A stretch of 64,000 nt of DNA from Xiphophorus maculatus (taxonomy: Eukaryota; Chordata; Actinopteri; Cyprinodontiformes; Poeciliidae): positions 29,055,213-29,119,212 of the forward strand of contig NC_036453.1 of NCBI RefSeq assembly GCF_002775205.1, written 5' to 3'. Below are positions 9,918 to 20,281 of this stretch, in pieces (the first letter of the stretch is position 1; every line of letters begins with the position of its first letter). The notes below the pieces were generated by a model. The model was given only the letters and a program-made list of their open reading frames with translations, was not told the DNA's origin and did no database searches. The position numbers and the translations under genes are program-made.

Positions 9918-12900
9918 CTGTAGCAAACATGTAGAGAAAGCACAACCTGATTGACAAACATCTGATGAAAAATAAGAACATTCAAAGAAAAAAGACTGCC
10001 TTACCAGTTTGTTAATTTCACACTGTAGACTATATATGCAGTCCAGCTTTCTTTTGCGGCAACGCTGAGCTGCAAGGCGGTTTTTGCTGCGGCGTCTAAT
10101 ATCATGGACAAACTCTAGTTGTTCTTGGGTAAGAACCTGCTGCTTCAGCAGATGCTGGAAGTCGTTTCGGTTCAGATTCACAATCCAATCCACAGAGAAT
10201 GGCAACTGCACCTGAGAAAACCCAGTGAAAATGAAGGTTATGCACAAAACATATGCGTAAATAAAGGTGTGTCTTTAAAGACATTTATTCTCCTTGATGC
10301 TAATGTCTTGTATGTCCATGTAAAACTTTCTGTAAATGCAAAAACAAGAATGGGAAATTGAGTTTGTGTTGCTACATTTTTTCCAAGCCGGTAAATATTA
10401 CACCTAGAAATCTACTGAGGTAAGCATGCACCAGGAAATATATCACCATCAGATTCATTAAGCAGCATAAATCTTGTGAAGCATTATCTGGCATTAAGAA
10501 TTTATATACATTACCCCTGGGAAGAACTTAGCCTTATCTGCACACCCCTTATCTGTATTTCTCACCCAATCGTCTAAGCAACCTCAGAAACTTCTGAAAG
10601 CTATGAAATGACCTCAGTTTGATGCTCAGTGAAAAGGCTAAGCTGTGAATTTTGGCTGTATTGGACTCTGAACCAGACAACCTGCTCAAACTCACACACA
10701 CACACACACACACACACCCCCACACACACACACACACACCTACACACACACACACACACACGCACGCACGCACACACGCACACACACACACACACCCCTA
10801 CATACATCTTGTCTACTGGGTGAATAATTAACTTGACAACATAGCATATCTGCTTTACATGAATGCAGATGCTTGTTTGTTTATGACAAGGTGACCCTGA
10901 CTGTCTTATCTTAGAAAATATGATGACATAGGTAGACTATGGGTTTTTTTTTTAAGGTAAAGCCAAAACCTTTAAGTATTTTATGGAAAGTGTATTCATG
11001 GAACAGCACACAGTAGTGTATAATTGTAAAATGGAAAAGATTTGAAACATGTTTTTTAAATTTTTGCTTTAAAACTTAAATATGCTTTAGAGTGACAGTA
11101 GGCTTTGAACACACCATTCTTAATTATGGTGATGGCAGAAAAATGCTGAGGAAATGCTTTTTTTCTTAATAAATTGTAATATACATCATCTTTGAAGTGA
11201 CACATGGTAGTGGCAGCATCATGCTGTAGGAGTGCTGGGTAAAGAAAACATTGTTTTCAACTCAGTCGTACAGTACTTTGTCTTGGTGTAAAATATAAAA
11301 TCCTATGAGATGCATTGAAGCTTGACAATGAAACTGTTCACTGCTCACCTGTAGCGCCCTTTCACTGGTGGAGAACTCACTGTCTCCCTCTGTTTCCGTC
11401 TCAGAATCTCCATCCTCCCCTGAGTTTACAGACGACTGATTTGTCCCCTCACTCTCAAACATTGGACAGTTCATTTGGTCAAAATCCTGAAAAAACGGGC
11501 ACCCAGTTTTGGTGGAACCGAGGTTTGACCACTGTAGAGATGAGCCCTGCACACAGTCTCCACATGCATCTGTGGAACACCCTGCTTCACAGTCCAGGAA
11601 ATTTTGCTGGTAGACATCTTTACTGAACCTGAATTGCTTGCGGAGGTGATCAGCCGTTTCCTTCTTCACTGTGCTGCTCTCTCTGGAGGTTTCTCTAATG
11701 ATAGCTGCTCTTTCCATGTTTGACATTTGTGCACTTTTTCTTCCTTGTTGACTGATATCGTCTTGATTTTTTTCCTTGTCTTCTGACATCTCATTTTGTT
11801 GGGAAGAGCATGACATTATTGCGCCAGAGACTCTTGATGTTTTACTTTCTGTATTGCTGACAACACACTTTTCATTCCCCATTGACTGAGTAATTGTAGA
11901 TTCCACACCCAGACACATTAAGGGGCAAAAGGGCAGTGATGATCTCTCGCAGAGGATTGAGCTTGGCTTTGGTGAGAGTGTCTTTATTTTAGTTTTCTCT
12001 GAAGAAATGATTTCAGATGAGTACTCCATCTTTTCTTCATGCATCTTAATGTTCTTCTCCTCTACCTTACAACACTGGTTTCCCTCTTCAAATGTACCTT
12101 CCTTAGAAATATCAACTACAACTTTATTTTCACAGTTCTCTCTTTTCACATTGTGTTTTTCAGTTTCCCACACTTCTTCTACTTCAGCTTTGCTTTCTAT
12201 ACATGTATTGGAGTTTGGATTTCCAGTGAAATCAACCACGGCTACTTTTTCACAATGTACCTTGTTGGGGCACGACATGCAGGAGAGGGCACAGCCGTTC
12301 CTGATCCCTGATATAACTGAATTGAAGGAGCCTTTCTCACTGGCAAACATTCCCTTCTCGCAAGCCAACTGGAACTTGCGATACTTTGGACCCTGTATGA
12401 CTGGGTCATTTTTGCCTTCAGCTACAGCTCCCAAACTGCGTGTGCTATTTTGACTTCCCATTTTGTTTGTCACTGACTTGTTGCAGTCCCAAGTCACGTC
12501 CCGCTTTGGTGATGAGTCAGCAACTGGTTTTACTTCTTTGTCATTCAACAACACGTCATCAGAGTCTGTGGCACTATTTTCTTTTGATAATCGCCTCTTG
12601 CATTCCTTCCTACAACAGGTCTTTCGCACAATGGGGGCAGAGCCGTTGCGACTCACAAAGAACTTTGGCAGGAGAAAATCAAAACATGCCTCGTCCAAGT
12701 CCCTGAACCCAAGGATCGAGGCTGAGCTTCGTATTTCTAAAACATTGTCTTTTCCAAAGTTGAGTTTGGATGTGTAGGCAAATTGCAGCAGTGGTTCAAA
12801 GCCAGCCACCGTCACCTGTAAAAAAATAAGCAAGACACATTAACAACATCATTTAGAATACAGTAGCTCAAAGTAACATACTTCTTTTTAGAATTTTTAT

Positions 12901-15605
12901 TACTTTTTTACTTTATACTTTATAAGTTATTGTTGTGCAGTGACATTGTGTGAAGATAGGTCCACACACTTGTTGTTATTTGATTTAACAATGTCCAAGT
13001 GAAAGGAGAAAAATATTGTAAGTTTCTGGTAAGCACATAAAAAGTTAATATATTTCATGCAGTAGATAATTTGCTTGGCCTCTTGGGTTTGAAAGATTTG
13101 GTTGATGACTACACCTAATAGCTATCTTGACAGAGCACAAAACCAAAGTGGACTTCTGTTGTCTTAAAACAACTCCTGTCTCAAAAACATCAAAAGGATT
13201 TATGCAAAAGCAATTTTATAAACTTTTATACTGTGCTCACATTTGCAATGAACAGTTATTTATGCAGAGCTTAGGATATTTACACAAGAACAGCAGGGAG
13301 GAGACGGAAGGATATCCCTGTCTAAAACACACACTGGGAACGGAATATGTAAAACTTTTCCAGTCAGAGTAACCTTCTGATATGAATGTAAAGTGTCTTA
13401 AAAGATGACATATCACAGGGTTTTAAATGAATGCTAATTATTTTTACATTTTTACACTTAATATAAGCTATCTAATATAAATGTTTATAGATATAAACAT
13501 TACTTTTACTTAAGTACTTTTATGGGGCACACTTAACATGTCCCGTGTTGCAGGTATGAAAATTAATGTAGTATTGCCCCTCCTACAGTCATGTTCCCAA
13601 CATGTTTGCACTTTTAAATTAAGCATCTCTAAGTAACCAATAAAAACTCAAGAAAATACTTTTAAAGTTTTTTATAAACTGCAATAAAAAAGTAATTTTG
13701 AACGATGACTAGTTTAGGACACACTAACATTTACTTTCACTTAAAATAGCTATTACTACATAGATTAATTACATCAGGTGCATGATGATGTTGATAAGCT
13801 AAGTATTTTTGATTAGGTCTGAAATGTTTAAATCTTAGATTTACATATGGTTAGACATTTACACAACTACCCACATGCCCAGTTTTACCTGTATAAGCAA
13901 GTTCCTCCTTTCTAAAATTGCAGAAAAAAACCCCAACCTTCTGGAACAATATTCTATGAATAGAATAATCTAAAGCTAAAGTATCTGGATACCAGGAGAA
14001 AAACATTCTCCATAAATAAACAACAGCAAAGCTGAAAGCTTTAAGGCTTGGGGATAGTTTGAGTCAGCAAGACCTGGACAGCTCACCATTACAGGTTCCA
14101 CAATGAATTATAATGCGTATTTACAACAACCAAAGAAAAGCGTGTGACTGTCTGTAAAAACCACAGCAAAAGCTGAAGCAGAAACGGATCCCGAATCTTG
14201 ACAGTGACCAAAAGATACCATGAAATCTATTAAAGATTGGCTAAGAATTAAGAAAAAGCAAAGTCCTGAGACAAGTCAAAGTCTATATCACAATCTTTTT
14301 GAGATGTTTTAGGGTGACTTGAACTGGAGAGCAGAAATCATCTAAGCTTAAAGTGAAAAGATGAAGAACAGAAGATGTCAAAGTGTGAGCATTTCATTTG
14401 AAACAGCAGAACATTTCACATGATGCAAATTATTTCACTTCAATTAATCTGCAAATAATCGTCAGTATTTGTATAAAGAATCAACAAAGATGTAACAATG
14501 ACTTAAAGATTGAGAAGATAATGTTTCCCTGGACCTCTTCTCAGTATGTGGATTTGGATTGGAATAGTTTAGTGACATTGTCTAAGTCAGGGGACCCTTC
14601 CTTCATTAGCCAATGGGGTCAATTTATAAGGAATTATGGAAAATAAAGACAACAAGAAATACACTGTAGATAAGATGACTTTGTAGGAATAACTTAATTT
14701 CTAAAGATCATCACTTCAAAAATATTGATATGTTTAAACACTAAGATAAAAACAAAGTCAAAGAAATGAATTCTCCAGACATACATTTTATCATATTTAT
14801 AAAATTGTCTTGGAAACTTTTTGATCCAGCATTCTTTGTGAATTTTATTGAAAAAGCTATGTTGCGTTGATATTACTCCCACACTGCGGAGATAACATCA
14901 GTTATATTTGTTAATTGGAAAAAACAATTTGCAGAATAACAATTAGTCATTCTGTGATTAAAATGATACATTGAAATTGGTATTGGTTTGCAATGCCAAA
15001 AACCTATATGATTGACATTTTTAAATTTAGTGTTTGAAATTGTTTTTTACATTAATTCCATGAGATCAACAAACAAATGATGTGGTAATGTTCAAAATAT
15101 AACTAAATGTGTTAAGTGAAGTTGTTTTTGGTAAGGGTAAGTTTAGTTACTGTCTATTTTACAAGTTGTTCATGAGTCACCATGAGTTCATGAGTCATCA
15201 GAAAAAAAAAAATCCCCTGGACTGGCACTTGAGGAAATAAGGGTTTTAGTTATGTTTCTCACTTCGTTATCAAACAGATTTGTGGTTTCTGAAGCAGAAG
15301 AGTTTTTTGTATAACTTTTTTTTTCTGTAACATGGCATCCTGAACAGACTTCTCACCTCTTCTGGCAAAGTGATCACTGCTCCGTGTTGAGTGGGGGAAG
15401 AGATCTTTTGCAAGAAGTACTCGCTACAGGAAGCGAGCACAGAGCGGTGGGCTCTAAAGCTCTGACCTTCCACCAGCACCGTCACATCACACAACATGTC
15501 CCGGCAGCGCTGCTCATTCAAGCGCTGCAGCACCTGGGAGGAATGTACTGTGGACTCGAATGTAAACACAGACGACCGCGGGGTAAGCCCAGCCATCACA
15601 GACAT
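9633..15605 (-). CDS. bach1: BACH1 transcription factor (whole gene, four coding exons)
   Basis: Joined coding exons 15605-15357, 12815-11349, 10211-10005 and 9917-9633 give 735 residues and a stop, against 736 in human BACH1. All introns are phase 0 with GT-AG ends. BACH1 pairs with small Maf proteins, binds MARE/ARE sites and represses haem-oxygenase and antioxidant genes until haem releases it. An N-terminal BTB domain (about residues 20-136) is split by intron 1. An acidic [11 protein letters not shown] motif lies near 553-563, a basic region [17 protein letters not shown] at 611-627, and a leucine zipper spans exons 3 and 4. Five Cys-Pro haem-type motifs are at Cys 265, 380, 522, 533 and 695. 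The tail ends soon after the last of these and lacks the extended C-terminus I recall from human. The start is the ATG immediately after an acceptor-like AG. Whether this is the a or b teleost copy is not decided. Confidence 0.96.
10005..10211 (-). CDS. bach1: bach1 coding exon 3 (basic region)
   Basis: The exon holds 69 codons from [18 protein letters not shown] to CEINKL. It includes the CNC-type segment before the DNA-binding helix, the basic region [17 protein letters not shown] and the first zipper heptads. It follows 'ttctcag' and ends at GTAAGG. The next intron is only 87 bp, a multiple of three, and has no in-frame stop. Confidence 0.96.
10691..10798. repeat. (CA)n microsatellite in bach1 intron 2
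   Basis: An imperfect CA repeat of about 108 bp, interrupted by CCCC, CCTA and CGCA units. It lies between bach1 exons 2 and 3. The opposite strand reads (TG)n and gives spurious Cys-Val open frames. Confidence 0.95.
11349..12815 (-). CDS. bach1: bach1 coding exon 2 (BTB C-half and long middle region)
   Basis: This large exon of 489 codons starts [18 protein letters not shown] after 'ttacag' and ends SERALQ before GTGAGC. The first 53 codons finish the BTB domain. The rest is a low-conservation linker with PKYRKFQ (conserved in human) and four of the five Cys-Pro motifs (SCPN, FCPL, GCPF, NCPM). The Cys-Pro dipeptide I recall just before PKYRKF in human is Gly-Pro here. An ATGAGTCAGCA element, the consensus for BACH1/NRF2 with small Maf, lies inside the exon at 12512-12522. 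Confidence 0.95.
12512..12522 (+). promoter_or_regulatory. ARE/MARE motif inside bach1 exon 2
   Basis: ATGAGTCAGCA is a full match to the antioxidant-response/NF-E2 consensus RTGASTCAGCA. It overlaps codons of bach1 exon 2 on the opposite strand, so it may be chance or a coding-sequence regulatory site. Confidence 0.35.
14060..14069 (+). promoter_or_regulatory. ARE/MARE-like site in bach1 intron 1
   Basis: TGAGTCAGCA matches the core bound by BACH1 or NRF2 with small Maf proteins. It is one of several such sites around bach1. Confidence 0.35.
15172..15198 (+). promoter_or_regulatory. Tandem AP-1/MARE half-sites near bach1 exon 1
   Basis: ATGAGTCA occurs at 15172-15179 and again at 15190-15197, with a near copy ATGAGTTCA between them at 15182-15190. 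They lie about 160 bp downstream of the exon 1 donor, in intron 1. Confidence 0.35.
15357..15605 (-). CDS. bach1: bach1 coding exon 1 (start and BTB N-half)
   Basis: The exon holds 83 codons beginning [18 protein letters not shown] and ending ITLPEE at a GTGAGA donor. The block [20 protein letters not shown] is the hallmark start of a BTB fold and matches human BACH1 closely. The ATG directly follows 'cacacag', so the exon probably starts there and the 5' UTR is spliced on from upstream. A second in-frame ATG lies three codons downstream. Upstream in-frame ATG 15653 would add 16 residues through the acceptor and is less likely. Confidence 0.93.
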
Positions 15606-15744
15606 CTGTGTGTATACAAAACACACAAGCACACACAGGTTAACCACTCCCACACTGCTAAAACCATATTTTACACATATGTTATCACTTAATAGAAAAG
15701 GAAAAAATAAAATGTGCCTACCTTAGAAAGCTGGCTGTGCTCAC

Positions 15745-15800
15745 CTCTCTTAAGGTGCTAAAGAAAGTTCCAGCAGCCTCACAGACATGAATTTTGGTAG
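15745..15800 (-). other. bach1: Possible bach1 5' UTR exon ending at 15745
   Basis: On the minus strand the sequence ends AAGAGAG|GTGAGC, a strong donor, about 140 bp before the acceptor at 15606-15607 that precedes the ATG. A non-coding first exon here would explain why the start codon sits right after an acceptor. The 5' end of this exon is not visible. Confidence 0.35.
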
Positions 15801-15873
15801 ATGGAATGTCGACTAACCAGGCTGTTTCCCAGAACGCCTTATCGCAGCTCAGCTACAAACTAAAAACTGAGCT

Positions 15874-15884
15874 TGACTCAGTCA
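15874..15884. promoter_or_regulatory. Palindromic TRE/MARE-like site upstream of bach1
   Basis: TGACTCAGTCA contains the AP-1/Maf core TGACTCA. It lies about 270 bp upstream of the bach1 ATG, in the expected promoter region. Confidence 0.35.
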
Positions 15885-16003
15885 TATGGCCTGTGAGTGC
15901 GTATGTGAGAGGGAGGGAGGGAGAAACACTGGGAGTGTGTGTGTGTGTGTGTAAGTCGGTGTGTGTATACGTGTTGTAACCACCATGGGTGTAACAAAGC
16001 AGA

Positions 16004-16013
16004 GCTGACTCAT
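16004..16013 (-). promoter_or_regulatory. ARE/MARE site upstream of bach1
   Basis: The minus strand reads ATGAGTCAGC, a match to RTGASTCAGC, about 400 bp upstream of the bach1 ATG and in the gene's orientation. BACH1 and NRF2 bind such sites, and NRF2 control of mammalian BACH1 through an ARE is known, so feedback control is plausible. Confidence 0.4.
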
Positions 16014-16559
16014 GCACTCCTCCTGATAAAGGATGAGCTAGCACTTTTTGCCCCATTGGATCTGTCTGGTAAACAAACTTTTCTTTGGAAATCCACCCTG
16101 AGCACAATAAAGGAGTGTAAGATAAAGGCAGGCAATAAAGTCTGGATTTCAAGAAGATGAGGTAACTTATATCAAACAAAGATTTTTAAGAAAATGTCCT
16201 GGAGAAAAACAACAACACACACAATGACTTTCTTCAAGTGATACAGTGAAGCGAAAAAGAATACAGAACTGTTCTATTTTACTAAATGTAATATTAGAAT
16301 GAGATAACCTGGGCACATTTTTAAAAAATGCAAGTTTTAATTAATTAAAGAAAGAAAGTAATCCAAATCAAATTGTATGTGAAGAACTAGTTACCTCCAA
16401 ATATAGCAGTTGGTTGTGCCACCCTTGGCAGCAACAGCAGACATTGAAAAGGATGTGAGGCTGTTATGTATTTTGAATATAAAATCAATTTGAATTTGCA
16501 ATTTGACACCTTGAAATCGGACATCTGTTTCTTTAGGAAGCACCTACTCATTCCAACAC

Positions 16560-16770
16560 TCCTCCGCGTTGGACTGAGAAATAGGTTGTATGATAAGCTC
16601 AGCAGGTGTGGAGTTTCACCAGATGTTTGCTAATTGCTGCTGCTAGTTTGATGGAGCTGTGTGGGGAACACTTGGGGAGTGGGGTGATCTGTGAATTGGG
16701 AGCTCAGCTGGAGACTGCAGCTGCAAGGAGGAACTTTGAGTGAATTGCTTGGAAATAGAAAGCAGTTTGT
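16560..16770 (+). repeat. Dispersed repeat (family D), copy 1
   Basis: The block 'gatgtttgctaattgctgct...gatggagctgtgtgggga' recurs in diverged form at about 48685-48810. Shared features are 'gtttgctag/aatgctgctag', 'ggagctgtg.ggggaa' and a following 'gctgcagctgcaaggagga'-like block. Element class unknown. Confidence 0.4.
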
Positions 16771-17104
16771 CACCCCCCCAAATGGTTGTCATGGGAGATT
16801 CAAGAATTTCTCAAACACGCATGAAAGAATAGAAGCAAAACTCTAGATATGTTTTTGATGAGGGAATAACATTATAACATGATATAAAGCTCACAAGCTA
16901 TTTGTGGTAGCTTGCTTTCACTCTTTCACATTGCTGTGGAGGAAGTTTGGCTCACTCTTTACAGAAAGGTTTAGTTTAACTACAAGGGTGGGTTTTTGAG
17001 TTAGTAAGTAAAATTTATTCATATAGCACCTATCACATATATTAAAGTCAAAAGTGCTTCACAATGACACAAACACAAGAACATGAATCGAAATGAGCAT
17101 GACC

Positions 17105-17830
17105 CACATGTCTTAGGTTTCAGCAGCCAGAAGGTGACTAGTTCTCCCTAAAATCATAATTTTGCTGGCATTGTTCAAATCATTGTCCTGCTACATAACG
17201 GATGGATGTGCTTGAGAACAAGGTCATAAGCTCATTACTGGATGTTCTTCACAATTATTTAGCAAAAGTCCCACAAAGGCATAAGTTTGACTCTTATACT
17301 TTGTTGTTTTTTTTCTTCTGAAATGCTGTTAAGTTTCCAAGATGTAATGGAATACATATCTTACAAAATGTTCCAAATTGACAGTCCACAGAATATTGTT
17401 CCAGAAATATTTGTGCTCATGAAGATATAGTGCTCTTGGGCTTGGACATCTTCTATAGCTGCCATACTTCTCTCATCTCTTACTTATGAATTATTGACAC
17501 TGATCAGAGGCATCTGCCATTTTTTGTGCTTTAAATAAGTTGTTTATGCTCTAGGAGTATTTTGGAAGTCATTCTTTCCTCCTGTCTTGGGAAGATTCAG
17601 CACTGCTCCGTGTTTAATTGATTTATGAATAATGAATCTGACTGTGGTTCACTGGAGAACCAAAACCTTTGAAATGGTTTTCCAGACCGTGAGATGTCAG
17701 ATAGGGCTTTTATGTGTTGCTTCTTTCCTTCATGTTGTCAGACAAGTTGTATTTTGGAACTTTGGGTGTGGTTAGTGAAACTAAACAGCTTCCCAAAACT
17801 CTTGAGTTGCAGTTCATTCATGATTTAACA
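17105..17830 (-). mobile_element. Decayed DNA-transposon copy (family A)
   Basis: The sequence includes 'tcattgtcctgctacataac', 'tctgaaatgctgttaagttt' and 'gacagtccacagaatattgt', typical of an old teleost Tc1-like repeat on the opposite strand. It is riddled with stops. The other family A copies lie at 960, 38880 and 59090. Confidence 0.45.
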
Positions 17831-18030
17831 AGAAGGGCAAGTTTAAAACTGCTATTTGTATTGATCTTGTTTAGTTTTGTTTTATGTCATCTATTTGATG
17901 ATTTGAATAATCTAAATGTGACAAAAGAGCAAAAGGAGAAGTAACCTGTGAGTGGAAAAACAACACTGCACAGATGTTCTTAAACTAAAAGTAAATTTTT
18001 CTCTAAAGAGCATTATTGTCTATATTGCAT

Positions 18031-18047
18031 TGTGTTGTGTGTGTGTG

Positions 18048-18109
<62 letters not shown>

Positions 18110-18110
18110 T
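18031..18110. repeat. (TG)n microsatellite
   Basis: About 80 bp of GT repeat with two minor interruptions (GC, TA). Confidence 0.95.
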
Positions 18111-18935
18111 CTTTGTCCTGTACGAGAGTAATGGCTGATTACAAAATGGTACAATACATGTCATCAAATTTCTTCAAACTTAATAGGCCCTCTGAACCTT
18201 AAGGTATTGAAGAAAGAATAGATGTAGAAATTGTTTTCGTATGCAAACTATTGTATGATGACATTTTACAATGGTAAAAGTCAGCTCCTAAAGTAGATAC
18301 AGCAAAAAATTCTATGGTGATCATTGGCAAATTAAGTTGCAAGTGTCACATGATTTAAAAGAAGAAGGAAGCCAGAGACAGTTAAACTAGCCAATCAGGT
18401 TAGTGTTGCGTAATTCCAGAATAAACTAATTCGTCATTAAAAAAAAAAAAAATCCTTCTTCCTTTTTCTTTGTAAGGCTGACAAAGAGGACACAACACAA
18501 CAGTGAATGATTTTAGAAATGAAACTAAGGAAGTGATGCTGTTGTTACAATAAAATGTCTTTTTATTATTAGAGGAAAAAAAAACAGCAGTTAATGTTGT
18601 TTACTTTCCTATTTACAGGATAACACTATTCCACTTACACCACTGATCACAAAATGTAAATGATAATTTACAACTCTGACAGCAGATACTACTAATAGAT
18701 TATTTTTTATTCTTATAATTCCTTCCAAAGAGTTTGGTAATTTAATTTCCCTCACAGAGTTTTTAACACTGAAATTTGTGATAACATTTTGGACCATAGC
18801 CAAAATGGTCCATTTTGCTCCCTTAGATGAAGCATCTGACTTTCCACAAGACCTGAATTTGGTTTACCACATCAGGTCACAGTCACTCAATCTGCATAAG
18901 TAGTTTGAACTCATAAAGTTTTTTAAATTTTTTTT

Positions 18936-19735
18936 ACATTTGTCATGTTCCAGTAACAAAATTCAATATATTTTACTGGGATTTTATGTGACTGACCAAC
19001 TGAAAGCAGCTCATAGTTATGAAAAGTAAGGAAACTGATGCACAGTTTGAACATTGTTTTTAGAAATCAAAAAATTAAAAGTATGACTTTTTATGGTGGA
19101 AAGAAAACTATTGTTTTTAGAGAGTCATTGAAGTTTCACAGATCATTTGGAGGGACAGTAAATTTGTATAAGAACCTGTTCTTGTCAGATGAGACTGTAA
19201 TACAACCTTTTGGCATACATTGTATGTACACTATATGATTAAGAAACAAATCAACCTCAACACACCATGTCCACTCTCCACTGTGAAACAAGGTGTTGGC
19301 AGTGTCTTCCTTTTGTATGGGTTTTCTTTGGAACTCAAAACAGAGCAAAAAATAAAAATAAATCATACTAGATGCTGCAAAAAACTTAAACATACAATCT
19401 AAGCAAAGAGGGAAATGTTTAGATAAAAGCATGGTTATGTTTTAGAAGGTCCTAGTCAAAGTGCAGATCTGAATCCAGGTGGATCCAATAGGAACTATTT
19501 TGATTGGTAAAATACACTCAACATCTCCAAAGAGACCCAAATGACTTACAATTTTAATTGCACTGAAGAATTATTTAAAAAAAAAAAAGTTGATTCAGAG
19601 AGATTGAATAAAAAGCACATTACACAGATTGACTGCAATTTACTGATTAGGTGACACCTGAAGCCAACTGCATGTTGTTTAGGGCTGTGAAAGTGAATTA
19701 GATTGAGTGCAATTCGAATAGGTTGATCTATCACT
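18936..19735 (+). mobile_element. Eroded Tc1-like element
   Basis: The stretch keeps recognisable pieces of a Tc1-type element: a terminal-like 'tttactgggattttatgtga', then in order 'cttgtcagatgagactgtaa', 'accatgtccactctccactg', 'gtgaaacaaggtgttggcag' and 'gtcaaagtgcagatctgaat'. The last block corresponds to the SPDLNPIE region of the transposase. No open frame survives. Confidence 0.55.
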
Positions 19736-20100
19736 TAAAGTTTAAATAAAATATATTGAATTTTGCAATTATGATGTGACTAAATGTAAAAAAGTTCACA
19801 TGATATAAATACTGTTGCAATACATTGTTCTGTTATTATGACCAGTATGGCTCAGCAAATAAAAAAAACAATAAAACAGCACCCTAAAAATCTATCATTG
19901 CTGATTAGAATCACTCTAACAACTTCTCAGTGATGACAAGTGTACATCTGAGGTTCACATAAATGACTCAGATCATCCACAGAAACAGGTCCTGTCAGTG
20001 TAATTAGACAATTCAAAGACTGCACATGAAAACAGTCTGCTGGTCGCTGGTCTGCTGTCAGCTGAAAGTCTGGTAGACTCAGTTTCTGGGAGGTCGGAGG

Positions 20101-20281
20101 TCAAGAGGAGTCTTGCCTTGTTCGATTGGTGAGGCAAAGCCTCTCCAGCTGCTGCCTGCGCTCACTGTGGAGGGTCACCAATGTGTGGTTCTCCTCTGTT
20201 AAGCGCTGAAACTCCTCCTCGAGACGGGCGATCTCTACAGCTACCTTCTCATCTTCCACCAACTCCGCCAGCAACTTTCGC
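20101..20281 (-). CDS. map3k7cl: map3k7cl last coding exon
   Basis: One base completes Lys, then 59 codons and TGA follow: RKLLAELVEDEKVAVEIARL, continuing through FQRLTEENHTL to TRQDSS (human KRQGSS). Charged heptads show the coiled coil continues almost to the end. Confidence 0.96.

Larger units (their letters stand above)
12816..15356 (-). other. bach1 intron 1
   Basis: A 2.5-kb intron with no further exon recognised. It holds TGAGTCAGCA at 14060-14069 and a short cluster of ATGAGTCA-type sites at 15172-15198. The stretch about 13930-14400 looks like eroded interspersed repeat, but I could not assign it. Confidence 0.6.
15801..20100. other. Interval between bach1 and map3k7cl
   Basis: No coding exon was recognised. 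It contains the probable bach1 promoter, eroded transposon copies (about 16300-17830 and 18936-19735), a (TG)n tract at 18031-18110 and the probable 3' flank of map3k7cl. Confidence 0.5.

Noticed and set aside
10549..10823. Cys-Val-rich and Thr-His-rich open frames
   Set aside because: Translations of the (CA)n microsatellite.
12007..12453. Plus-strand open frame of 148 codons opposite bach1 exon 2
   Set aside because: A shadow of the real exon on the other strand; the minus strand has the conserved BACH1 protein.
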